This document shows positions 1 to 6,888 of a stretch of DNA of 9,430 nt, piece by piece (position 1 is the stretch's first letter; the number at the start of each line of letters is the position of its first letter). The notes under the pieces were generated by a model. That model was not told where the DNA came from. It searched no databases and saw only the letters and a list, made by a program, of their open reading frames with translations. Made by a program: the position numbers and the translations under genes. This DNA comes from UBA2108 sp002713215. Lineage in GTDB: Bacteria > Bacteroidota > Bacteroidia > Flavobacteriales_G > Salibacteraceae. The stretch is taken from the NCBI GenBank assembly GCA_937891015.1, contig CALAPY010000013.1, positions 1-9,430 of the forward strand, given 5' to 3'.

Positions 1-1964
1 CCGACTCCATAGCTGACTATAGTGGTTATGCTTCCGTATCACCCATAGTTTTTGTTGCCTCCGATTTTGGTGCAAGCAATTGGACGCAAACCGTGGCCGA
101 TGGGGTAGAATGGATTTTCGGAGAAGCAGACAAATTAGGACTTCCTTGCGTAATAAATATTAGTGCTGGTAGCTACCGGGGAAGTCATGATGGACAAGAT
201 TTGGTAGCGCAATACATCGATTCGTTGGTTAATGCTAAGAATGGAAGGGCCATTGCTTGCGCGGCTGGAAATGCCGGTAGTGTGGCACCGTTTCATTTGA
301 GAACCCGGGTTCAAAATGATACTTCGTTCACTTGGTTTAAAGTTAACCCGAGTTCTTCTTTTGGGTCAGCAGTGTTTATTGAAGCCTGGGCCGATACTGT
401 GGACATGCATGGCTTAACTTTTTCATTTGGTGCAACCGATACGAATTCCTGGAAGGATACCACTTATTTTGTGGATTCGATTTATAACCGCCTTGATACC
501 CTAACGACACTGAATCTCGGTGGAGGAACGCAGGTGATGACCTGGGCGGAAAGGCAGGGACCCAATTACTTATTTCAGGTATTAATGCTTAAACCTACGC
601 CAACTTCCTACTATAAACTTACAGCAATGGGTAAGGGGGGATACGATTGCTGGAATGCAACCTGGTTAGGGATGTCCGATATGATAAATTCTGGGTTACC
701 CGGTTCAGGGGCTTATCCTTCCATTGGTAAGTATCAGAAGCCAGATACGCTTCAAAACATTGTAAGTAGTTGGAATTGCCACCCGGATATTATTTCAGTT
801 GGGAATTACAACAACCGGTTGGAGTTTGAAAATGTAAATGGGGGAATGACCAAAACGACCAATTTACCTGTAGGTGGCATAGGTGTAACTTCGAGTCGTG
901 GCCCCAATAGGAGGGGTGTATTAAAGCCCGATGTGGCTGCACCCGGTAATTTTACATTAACATCCGGCAGAATTGTGGATGTAACTTATTTGGACACAAC
1001 GCCTTCTCAACGACATAGGTTAGCTAAGGGTGGATTTCATTTTATCAATGGGGGAACATCAATGGCCTCACCAGTTGTAGCAGGGTTAGCTGCCTTTTAT
1101 TTCGAAAAATGTCCCAGTGCCAGCTATGCCGATTTTAGGAATGCATTGAAGAGTACTGCCTTTGCAGATAGCTTAACGGGTAGCCTCCCCAATTTCAGTT
1201 TTGGAAAGGGAAAGGTAGATGCAAAAGCCATGTTGGAATTCAGCCACATTTATGACACCATTATTAGTTCTACCGGTAAGTTTTCTTTTTGCGAAGGCGA
1301 TAGCTTATCCCTCTCTTTAAAAAGCGGGTCAAACTATAATTACCAGAATTGGTCGAACGGTGATTCTGGTCAAAGTGTTGTTGTAAACGATAGTAATTTT
1401 TCAACGCCCTGGAAAGTGCATTTTGAAAACATATCGGGATGTAAGGGATATACCGATACAGCAATGACCATTCAAGATTTGCTTCCCAATGTTTTATTGG
1501 AAGGTGATACGGTATTTTGTTTGGAAGATGGGGATACTTTAAAGGGCGTTAGCCTGGATTCCAACCTGAATTGGACGTGGAATACCGGTGACACAACAGA
1601 AAGCCTTGTAATTACAGCTGGGGGCGAGTACTGGGTTAAAGCGACAAGTTCAGCGGGGTGTACAAATACGGATTCATTGACAACCAAAGGAATCTTGTGC
1701 TATGTGAGTACTGAGGAGAATTTGGATCAAAATGGATTGATGGTATATCCAAATCCTGTTTCGAACCAACTATTTGTAAAATCCCAAGCAAATGACAATC
1801 AATCATTTGATTTTGAAATTATTGACCAACTGGGAAGTTCCAGGCAGAAGGGACAACTATTGAGTAATGAAGCCATTCAGTTGGAGGATATTCCCCAGGG
1901 AGTTTATTTTCTACGGGTAAAAGAAGGTGATGAATGGAAGACCTTTCGCTTCGTGAAGCAATAG
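1..1964 (+). CDS. Secreted S8 (subtilisin-family) serine protease with T9SS sorting domain, 5'-partial
   Basis: The reading frame is open from base 3 to the TAG at 1962-1964, so the gene starts left of the window. The GTG at 93 is internal, since conserved-looking protease sequence precedes it. Numbering from that codon, AAGNAG contains the oxyanion-hole Asn60, and GGTSMASP contains the nucleophile Ser323 (codon 1059-1061), preceded by an SSRGPN...KPDVAAPG stretch from residue 267. The catalytic Asp and His must lie upstream, outside the window. About 165 residues (roughly 65-228), rich in beta-type sequence, are inserted between the oxyanion region and HPDIISVGNY; subtilisin has only about 66 residues between Asn and Ser. 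After the catalytic domain come two Ig-like repeats (about 396-540, with WSNGDS and WNTGDT motifs). The last ~75 residues form a Por/type A C-terminal sorting domain (YPNPVSNQLFV at 552, ending GVYFLRVKEG...FRFVKQ). This predicts export by Sec, then type IX secretion to the cell surface or medium. The physiological substrate is unknown. Confidence 0.93.
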   Translation, partial: DSIADYSGYASVSPIVFVASDFGASNWTQTVADGVEWIFGEADKLGLPCVINISAGSYRGSHDGQDLVAQYIDSLVNAKNGRAIACAAGNAGSVAPFHLRTRVQNDTSFTWFKVNPSSSFGSAVFIEAWADTVDMHGLTFSFGATDTNSWKDTTYFVDSIYNRLDTLTTLNLGGGTQVMTWAERQGPNYLFQVLMLKPTPTSYYKLTAMGKGGYDCWNATWLGMSDMINSGLPGSGAYPSIGKYQKPDTLQNIVSSWNCHPDIISVGNYNNRLEFENVNGGMTKTTNLPVGGIGVTSSRGPNRRGVLKPDVAAPGNFTLTSGRIVDVTYLDTTPSQRHRLAKGGFHFINGGTSMASPVVAGLAAFYFEKCPSASYADFRNALKSTAFADSLTGSLPNFSFGKGKVDAKAMLEFSHIYDTIISSTGKFSFCEGDSLSLSLKSGSNYNYQNWSNGDSGQSVVVNDSNFSTPWKVHFENISGCKGYTDTAMTIQDLLPNVLLEGDTVFCLEDGDTLKGVSLDSNLNWTWNTGDTTESLVITAGGEYWVKATSSAGCTNTDSLTTKGILCYVSTEENLDQNGLMVYPNPVSNQLFVKSQANDNQSFDFEIIDQLGSSRQKGQLLSNEAIQLEDIPQGVYFLRVKEGDEWKTFRFVKQ

Positions 1965-1982
1965 CTATTAGCTAAGAATAAT

Positions 1983-2029
1983 GTCATTTCGAATGGCACG
2001 ACCGAAGGGAGGGTTGTATCGAGAAAGAC
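1983..2029. repeat. Imperfect inverted repeat in convergent spacer (REP-like or bidirectional terminator)
   Basis: The arm GTCATTTCGA (1983-1992) pairs with TCGAGAAAGAC (2019-2029) with one bulge. Inside it, ACGACC (1998-2003) pairs with GGTTGT (2012-2017), including one G-T pair, around the loop GAAGGGAG. It lies between the stop codons of the protease gene and the convergent phosphohexomutase gene. The arm sequence and the ACCGAAGGGAG core resemble an interspersed GTCATTTCGA...GAAGGGAG palindrome that I recall from other Bacteroidota intergenic regions; that resemblance is from memory and unchecked. No clear T-run follows on the + strand, so a classical terminator is less likely, but either role is possible. 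Confidence 0.5.
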
Positions 2030-2035
2030 AAAAGC

Positions 2036-3436
2036 CTACCCCAAAATTTCCTTATGGCAATTTTCCAAAATAAACTCTGCCCGTTCTGTGGTTACTCCCT
2101 CCGCATAGGTTCGTAACACCGGTTCCGTTCCCGAAGGTCGAATCATTACCCATTCATCTTCATTGAAATAGTACTTCCAGCCATCGAGATCTTCAATGCG
2201 TTTAACCTCTAACTCACCAAATCTTGAAAAGTGATTACTCCTGCACTGTTCTACGATGGCAAGCTTCTGCTCTTCTTTAAGTTGTAGATCAATTCGTCTG
2301 AAAGCAAAGCTTCCAACTTCGTTCCTGATTTCCTGAAGCAACTCATTGATCGATTTCCCTGTAACTACCATCATTTCGAGTAGAAGCAGACCGTTCCAGA
2401 TTCCATCACGTTCAGGAATATGGCCACCAACACCTACAGCAATGCCTCCGGACTCTTCACCACCCATTAGTACTTCGTGTTCCAGCATAATTCCACAAAT
2501 GTGTTTAAAGCCAATTGGCACTATATCCAATTCCAATCCGTGCAATTTGCAGTAGTGCTGAATCTTAACCGTTGAACTAAACCCGGTTGCCACCCTTCCT
2601 TTAAGGCCTTTATAATGCACCAAATAATGGAGTAGGAGCAACATTATGTTGTGAGAATCAATGAAGTTTCCGTCTCCATCCATAAGCCCAATTCGATCGG
2701 CATCTCCGTCATTGATAAGCGCCAGATCTACTTGTGTTTCATTTCTCAAAAAGTGCTGGAATTCACCCAGGTTTTTCATTATGGGCTCTGGAGATAGTCC
2801 ATAAAAGTGATGATTCCATTCGTTTCGAAACAAAACGGCATTAGGCAGAATTTCTGGTAGCACAAATTGCCCTGACCCATACATGGCATCGTAGGCCATT
2901 TTCATATCTGATCGGTTTATCCTATCCAAATCGAAATGACTTTTTATATGATCTATGTACAGTTGGTTAAAATCGGTAGGAACAATCAAACTGGAATTAG
3001 CCTTTGAAAGGTTAGGAACTCCATCGGGAATGAGTTCTTCTACCTGACTTATTCCTTCTGATAATAGGGGGCCTCCAAAACCTCCTTTTAGTTTGTATCC
3101 ATTGTAGGTTGGAGGGTTGTGGGATGCAGTTAATATAATTCCTAATCCTGCATCCATCTTGTAGGCTGCCAGGGATATGGCCGGGGTAGTGGTTGGCTTG
3201 TTGAAGTATAAGACCTCTATACCGTAAGAGGAAAGTACCTGAGCAGCCGTTTCAGCAAACAGCTTTCCACCAAATCGACAATCGAAACCCAATACGACTC
3301 TTTGGGCCAAATCATAGTTTTTAATATATGATGCAACACCCGCGCTAACTCGTGCTACGTTGTTGGTTGTAAATTCTTTTGCAATTACAGCGCGCCAGCC
3401 GTCAGTTCCAAACTTAATTTTCAAGTTGTCGCTCAT
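2036..3436 (-). CDS. Phosphoglucomutase/phosphomannomutase family protein (alpha-D-phosphohexomutase)
   Basis: This 466-residue protein is full length for the family. It interconverts hexose-6-phosphate and hexose-1-phosphate through a bisphosphate intermediate in the cytoplasm, supplying sugar-1-phosphates for nucleotide sugars, envelope polysaccharide and storage glycan. All four signature regions are present: FGTDGWRA near the N-terminus (9-16); the phosphoserine loop TASHNPP (103-109, Ser105); the metal-binding loop DGDADR (243-248, three Asp); and the sugar-specificity loop GGEESGG (325-331). The phosphate-binding RPSGTEP sits at 433-439. Whether glucose or mannose phosphate is preferred cannot be read from the sequence. 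The ATG overlaps the mltG TAA by one base (TAATG), indicating translational coupling as the last gene of the GNAT-mltG-mutase operon. The start gives the usual N-terminus (MSDNLKIKFGTDGWRA). Confidence 0.95.
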   Translation of the reverse strand: MSDNLKIKFGTDGWRAVIAKEFTTNNVARVSAGVASYIKNYDLAQRVVLGFDCRFGGKLFAETAAQVLSSYGIEVLYFNKPTTTPAISLAAYKMDAGLGIILTASHNPPTYNGYKLKGGFGGPLLSEGISQVEELIPDGVPNLSKANSSLIVPTDFNQLYIDHIKSHFDLDRINRSDMKMAYDAMYGSGQFVLPEILPNAVLFRNEWNHHFYGLSPEPIMKNLGEFQHFLRNETQVDLALINDGDADRIGLMDGDGNFIDSHNIMLLLLHYLVHYKGLKGRVATGFSSTVKIQHYCKLHGLELDIVPIGFKHICGIMLEHEVLMGGEESGGIAVGVGGHIPERDGIWNGLLLLEMMVVTGKSINELLQEIRNEVGSFAFRRIDLQLKEEQKLAIVEQCRSNHFSRFGELEVKRIEDLDGWKYYFNEDEWVMIRPSGTEPVLRTYAEGVTTERAEFILENCHKEILG

Positions 3437-4458
3437 TACCGGTAGATTTTTCTTTTGTTTAATGCGTTTTGGTACTTCCTGGCATTCTGCCTGTGTTTTC
3501 GATAGGAAGACGTAAAGTTATGATAGCCAGAGAAATCTTCCTTGGCGCAGAAATAAATGAAATTGTGCCTTTCGTAATTCAGAACCGATTCAAGAGATGA
3601 TATTTCCGATAATCGAATGGGGCCGGGAGGCAGACCTTTGTATTTGTATGTATTGTAGGGTGATTCAATTTTTTTGTCGTCGTTGGTTACCCGCTTTATA
3701 CTAAAATCACCCAATGCGAAAATTAAAGTTGGGTCAGCCTGTAGGGGCATTCCTTTTTGCAGTCGGTTTATATAGACTCCGGCAACCCGGGCCTTTTCGT
3801 CACTTTTTACAGTCTCGCTTTCAACTATTGAAGCCAACGTTGATACATCGCTTTGAGAAAGGTTTAGTTGCCTGGCTTTTTGCTGACGATTTGGTGTCCA
3901 GAAGGTTTTATACTCCCTGGCCATTCTTGCAATAAACTCTTCAGCTGTGGTGTTCCAGTTCATCTCATAGGTATTGGGTATAAACAGCGAAGGGAATTGA
4001 TTTTGATTAAAGCCATACTTTTTAATCACTTTGGGGTCGGTTAACTGATCCAAAAAACTAAGTGAATCGGGTTCAAAATAACGCGAAGCAACACCGGCCA
4101 ATTGTTGAATGGTTCTTAGGTTATTGAACGTAAAATTTACAGGGTCCTGTGTGCCTATTCGAAGCTTGTTAATGGCTTCTTCATTACTCATTCCTTTCTT
4201 TAGCAGATATCGTCCGGGTTTTACCAGGTCGGGATAAGACTTTAATTCGGCTACCTGGTCGAATCCTGAAATACTCTCAATACATTTTGTTGAATCAATA
4301 AGTTGGAGAACTTCCTGATAGCTACTGCCAGTTGGAATGTATAAGTAAGTGTCTTGTTTTACCGCGCTACCATAAATGGTATTGTACAGATTAAAGCCAT
4401 AGTATGCGGCAATTAAAATAGCAACCAGAAATGCGGTCCCCAGAATTTTTTTAATCAT
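3436..4458 (-). CDS. mltG: Endolytic murein transglycosylase MltG (YceG family)
   Basis: The 340-residue protein has one N-terminal membrane helix (about residues 4-26) and a periplasmic remainder, as in MltG. A LysM-like segment follows (about 38-105, IPTGSSYQEVLQLI and PGRYLLKKGMSNEEAINKL). The YceG catalytic domain carries LASIVESET (208-216), VAGVYINRLQKGMPLQADPT (about 225-244), a YNTYKYKGLPPGPI substrate-groove segment (268-281) and a late CAKEDFSGYHNF motif. The catalytic glutamate should be in IVESET (Glu213, by alignment to the E. coli IVEKET motif from memory). MltG cleaves nascent glycan strands endolytically at the inner membrane and is thought to set strand length. The ATG lies inside the end of the GNAT gene (8-base overlap, ATGATTAA), and the stop overlaps the downstream mutase ATG. 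Confidence 0.95.
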   Translation of the reverse strand: MIKKILGTAFLVAILIAAYYGFNLYNTIYGSAVKQDTYLYIPTGSSYQEVLQLIDSTKCIESISGFDQVAELKSYPDLVKPGRYLLKKGMSNEEAINKLRIGTQDPVNFTFNNLRTIQQLAGVASRYFEPDSLSFLDQLTDPKVIKKYGFNQNQFPSLFIPNTYEMNWNTTAEEFIARMAREYKTFWTPNRQQKARQLNLSQSDVSTLASIVESETVKSDEKARVAGVYINRLQKGMPLQADPTLIFALGDFSIKRVTNDDKKIESPYNTYKYKGLPPGPIRLSEISSLESVLNYERHNFIYFCAKEDFSGYHNFTSSYRKHRQNARKYQNALNKRKIYR

Positions 4459-4978
4459 GCGATGATCTCAAAAGTTGATACAGGTATTCGTTGTGGTATT
4501 TCCCCTTTTTGTTAATCCACTCTTTCTTTAAACCAATTCGTTCAAAGCCGGCTTTTTCAAATAGATTTATACTTTGAAAGTTGTCTTCCAGTATGTTGCA
4601 ATAGACTTGATGGCATTCCAAAAAATCAAAACAATAATCAATGGTTAAATTCAGTGCTTCACGAGCATATCCTTTGCCCCGTTGTTCTTGGTCGGCAATT
4701 AGAATTCCACAACCTACACGGTGGTGTAAAGGAGAAAAATCGAACAGGTCTATACAACCAATTGGCGTATCTGAGGATTCCTCACATATAATAAGCCTTA
4801 ACTGATGTTGTACGTAAATATCCTGTACACTGCTCACGTACTTTTCCAAGGCAAATCGCGAGAATGGTTGTACGGTATCCGAAATGTTCCAGACTTCAGC
4901 ATTATTTTCCCATTCGAAAATTAAATCGATGTCGCTTGGCTCTAGGGCTCTCAGGTAAATATGTTTGCCTTTTATCAC
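4451..4978 (-). CDS. GNAT-family N-acetyltransferase (RimJ/RimL/SpeG-like)
   Basis: A single-domain acetyl-CoA-dependent acyltransferase of about 175 residues. It opens with IKGKHIYLRALEPSDIDLIFEWENN, the usual start of the RimJ/SpeG-like (Acetyltransf_3) group. The acetyl-CoA pyrophosphate loop is EQRGKGYAREAL (Q/R-x-x-G-x-G/A), followed by the NxxSINLFEKAGF motif common near the C-terminus. The substrate could be a ribosomal or other protein N-terminus, a polyamine or an amino sugar, and cannot be decided here. I prefer the GTG at 4976-4978, which gives M-IKGKHIYLRALEPSD. The in-frame TTG at 4985-4987 gives three extra residues but overlaps a likely promoter -7 element, and an in-frame TAA lies just upstream. 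First gene of the operon; its end overlaps the mltG start by eight bases. Confidence 0.88.
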   Translation of the reverse strand: MIKGKHIYLRALEPSDIDLIFEWENNAEVWNISDTVQPFSRFALEKYVSSVQDIYVQHQLRLIICEESSDTPIGCIDLFDFSPLHHRVGCGILIADQEQRGKGYAREALNLTIDYCFDFLECHQVYCNILEDNFQSINLFEKAGFERIGLKKEWINKKGKYHNEYLYQLLRSSHD

Positions 4979-4984
4979 TATCAG

Positions 4985-5016
4985 CAAATATGAAGATTAA
5001 TTGACGGTAGAACAAA
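4985..5016 (-). promoter_or_regulatory. Likely Bacteroidota-type promoter of the GNAT-mltG-mutase operon
   Basis: On the minus strand TTTG (5016-5013) is followed after exactly 20 bases by CATATTTG (4992-4985). This is one mismatch from the Bacteroidota -7 consensus TAnnTTTG, with the expected TTTG-like -33 box and 19-21 base spacing. Transcription would begin about 4-7 bases downstream, at or just before the GTG at 4978, implying a nearly leaderless mRNA. Confidence 0.45.
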
Positions 5017-5057
5017 TTCAGATAAAAGGTTTTAATTTGGTGACGTAATTCAATTTT

Positions 5058-5954
5058 ATGATTGCAACAAACAGCAGAGTAGGTGAAATTTTGGCACCTT
5101 CCGAATTGATTTTAAATGAAGATGGAAGCATATTTCATTTAAAGCTTTACCCGCATCAAATTGCCAGGGACATTATTGTGGTTGGTGATCAGGGAAGGGT
5201 AAAATTGATATCCTCTCTTTTCGATAAGATTGAACACAAGGTAGAAAACCGGGAGTTTTGCACGCACACCGGGTGGTACAATGGGAAAAGAATAACGGCG
5301 ATTTCCTCCGGTATAGGTGTCGATAACATTGATATTGTGCTCAATGAACTCGATGCGCTGGTTAATGTTGATCTTGAAACCCGGACGGTAAAGAAGGAAG
5401 TAAGTTCTTTGAATATTGTAAGAATTGGTACTTGTGGTGCCCTACAGCCTGAAATAGAGCCTGGAGATTTTGTTCAGAGTTTGTATGGGTATGGAATGGA
5501 TGGCATGTTGAATTACTACAACCTGGGCTTTGAGCCTGAAGAGGTTGAACTATCCAGGGCGTTAACGCAGCATTTAGGTATGGATTCTTTTGGCATTCAA
5601 CCCTATTTGGCTAAGGCCAATAAAGAACTGGCCAATCGAATTGGGGAGGGAATGCACAAGGGTATAACCGCAACAGCATCTGGTTTTTACGCAGCTCAGG
5701 GCAGGGCTCTTAGACTAAATTTGGCTCTACCAGAGCAAAACAACCTGCTTGAGACATTTCGATTTAATGACCTTAGGGTACTGAACTTTGAGATGGAGAC
5801 ATCAGCCATTTTTGGTATTGGAGGAGCTATGAATCATAAATGTTGTACGGTTTGTGTTGCAGTGGCTAACCGCCCTTTGAAAAAAGCGCTTACGAATTAT
5901 AAACCTAAGGTTCAGGAGCTTATACAGCTCATTTTGGATAGATTAACAAATTAG
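5058..5954 (+). CDS. Nucleoside phosphorylase, uridine phosphorylase-like (PNP/UDP family)
   Basis: A cytoplasmic enzyme of 298 residues predicted to cleave a nucleoside with phosphate, giving free base and ribose-1-phosphate in pyrimidine or purine salvage. Family landmarks appear in order: GDQGRV (43-48, matching the phosphate-contacting GDPxRV of E. coli Udp), SSGIGVDN (83-90, phosphate loop), RIGTCGALQPEIEPGD (123-137), TASGFYAAQGR (206-216, base-recognition region resembling TASSDTFYPGQER), NFEMETSA (243-250, ribose-binding Glu-Met-Glu) and ANRPLKKALTNY (270-281). It is longer than the ~250-residue E. coli enzyme because of an N-terminal extension of roughly 20-25 residues and a short insert. 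The order of motifs fits uridine phosphorylase better than PNP or MTA phosphorylase, but base specificity is not certain. ATG start, 70 to 80 bases from the divergent GNAT gene; the SirB1-like gene follows on the same strand. Confidence 0.88.
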   Translation: MIATNSRVGEILAPSELILNEDGSIFHLKLYPHQIARDIIVVGDQGRVKLISSLFDKIEHKVENREFCTHTGWYNGKRITAISSGIGVDNIDIVLNELDALVNVDLETRTVKKEVSSLNIVRIGTCGALQPEIEPGDFVQSLYGYGMDGMLNYYNLGFEPEEVELSRALTQHLGMDSFGIQPYLAKANKELANRIGEGMHKGITATASGFYAAQGRALRLNLALPEQNNLLETFRFNDLRVLNFEMETSAIFGIGGAMNHKCCTVCVAVANRPLKKALTNYKPKVQELIQLILDRLTN

Positions 5955-6003
5955 GTTTTATAACTCTAAATTGCAGGTAGCAAATGTTAGTTCATCTCGG
6001 AAT

Positions 6004-6011
6004 TACATTTG
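6004..6011 (+). promoter_or_regulatory. Possible -7 element (TACATTTG) before the SirB1-like gene
   Basis: TACATTTG matches the TAnnTTTG consensus exactly and lies four bases before the GTG at 6016. No TTG-type -33 box is seen at the expected 19-21 base distance, so it may be a chance match. If real, the mRNA would be leaderless or nearly so, and the longer TTG start at 5971 would be excluded for that transcript. Confidence 0.25.
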
Positions 6012-6015
6012 TGCT

Positions 6016-6888
6016 GTGGCACCCAAAGAAAGAGAGCTCCAAGCCCTGATCAGTTTACTGGACGATCCGGATGAAAAAGTTTTTCATCAGATCAGTTCTC
6101 AGATAGAACAACTTGGTAATGATGCCATTCCGGCGTTAGAGCACGCCTGGGAGAGCCACGAATACGGAGTTTTATTCGAAAACCGTGTTAAGGAATTAAT
6201 TCATCATATCCAAAATTCGTCAGTAATTACCGGATTATCAAACTGGACCAAGAGCGAGCCACGCGATTTACTTACTGGTTTGCTAACGCTTAGTAAATAC
6301 CAGTATCCCAATGTTCCGGATAAGGAAATAATTGACTTTTTCAATCAGTTGGAAAAGGATGTTTGGTTGGAAATGAATGACGGCTTGACAGCACTGGAAA
6401 AGCTCAAAGTGATCAATCATATTCTGTTCGATGTTTATGGGTTTCGTGGAAATCGCGACAACTATAACCATCCTGATAATTCGTTCATCAATAAGGTAGT
6501 GGAGACCAAGACAGGAAACCCAATTTCTATGTCTTGTATTTATTTAATCCTTGCCGAACGCTTAAAGCTCCCAATTCGGGGAATTAATCTACCAAGGCAT
6601 TTTATTTTGGCCTGGGAAGACGATTTTGACACAACGGAGGCAACAGGTCAGGACAATTTTGAGGTGCTGTTCTATTTTAATCCTTTTTCCGAAGGAGCTG
6701 TCTTTGGTAAACAAGATGTAGAGTCCTTTTTACAGGAAATAAAGGTAAAGCCCGACCCTTCTTTTTTTAAGGCTTGTACCAATACCGATATACTTAAGAG
6801 AACCTTAAACAATCTGATTTATTCCTATCAACAAAACGATCAAAGGGATAAAATGGAAGAAGTGAAAAGGTTGAAAAAAGTACTCTAA
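6016..6888 (+). CDS. SirB1-family transglutaminase-like protein with TPR-like tail
   Basis: The protein is about 290 residues from GTG 6016, or 305 from the alternative TTG at 5971. The N-terminal ~75 residues are helical and HEAT-like (ELQALISLLDDPDEKVF, then GNDAIPALEHAW). The Transglut_core2/SirB1 domain follows, with GNPISMSCIYLILAERLKLP holding the candidate Cys174 (GTG numbering), INLPRHFILAW holding His195, and FYFNPFSEG, where Asn222 stands where many SirB1 proteins have Asp (IDPF). The C-terminal ~30 residues form a TPR-like helix pair (LNNLIYSYQQNDQRDKMEEVKRL). Biochemical function of the family is poorly defined; it is often predicted to be a cytosolic protein-interaction factor or protease-like fold. 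I favour GTG 6016 because it gives MAPKERELQALISLLDD and places the start just after an exact TAnnTTTG element. The start is the least certain point. Its TAA directly abuts the stop of the convergent exchanger gene. Confidence 0.85.
   Translation: MAPKERELQALISLLDDPDEKVFHQISSQIEQLGNDAIPALEHAWESHEYGVLFENRVKELIHHIQNSSVITGLSNWTKSEPRDLLTGLLTLSKYQYPNVPDKEIIDFFNQLEKDVWLEMNDGLTALEKLKVINHILFDVYGFRGNRDNYNHPDNSFINKVVETKTGNPISMSCIYLILAERLKLPIRGINLPRHFILAWEDDFDTTEATGQDNFEVLFYFNPFSEGAVFGKQDVESFLQEIKVKPDPSFFKACTNTDILKRTLNNLIYSYQQNDQRDKMEEVKRLKKVL

Noticed and set aside
93..95. GTG as the start of the protease gene
   Set aside because: The frame is open to the left edge and the residues before it continue the S8 catalytic domain; the gene is simply cut by the window.
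1472..1687. Minus-strand reading frame inside the protease gene
   Set aside because: Antisense shadow of the Ig-like repeat region; no recognisable domain and the plus-strand frame is clearly the real one.
5032..5039. TTAATTTG as the promoter -7 box of the nucleoside phosphorylase
   Set aside because: One mismatch at a key position and the only TTG upstream (5001) is 28 bases away, too far for the usual spacing.
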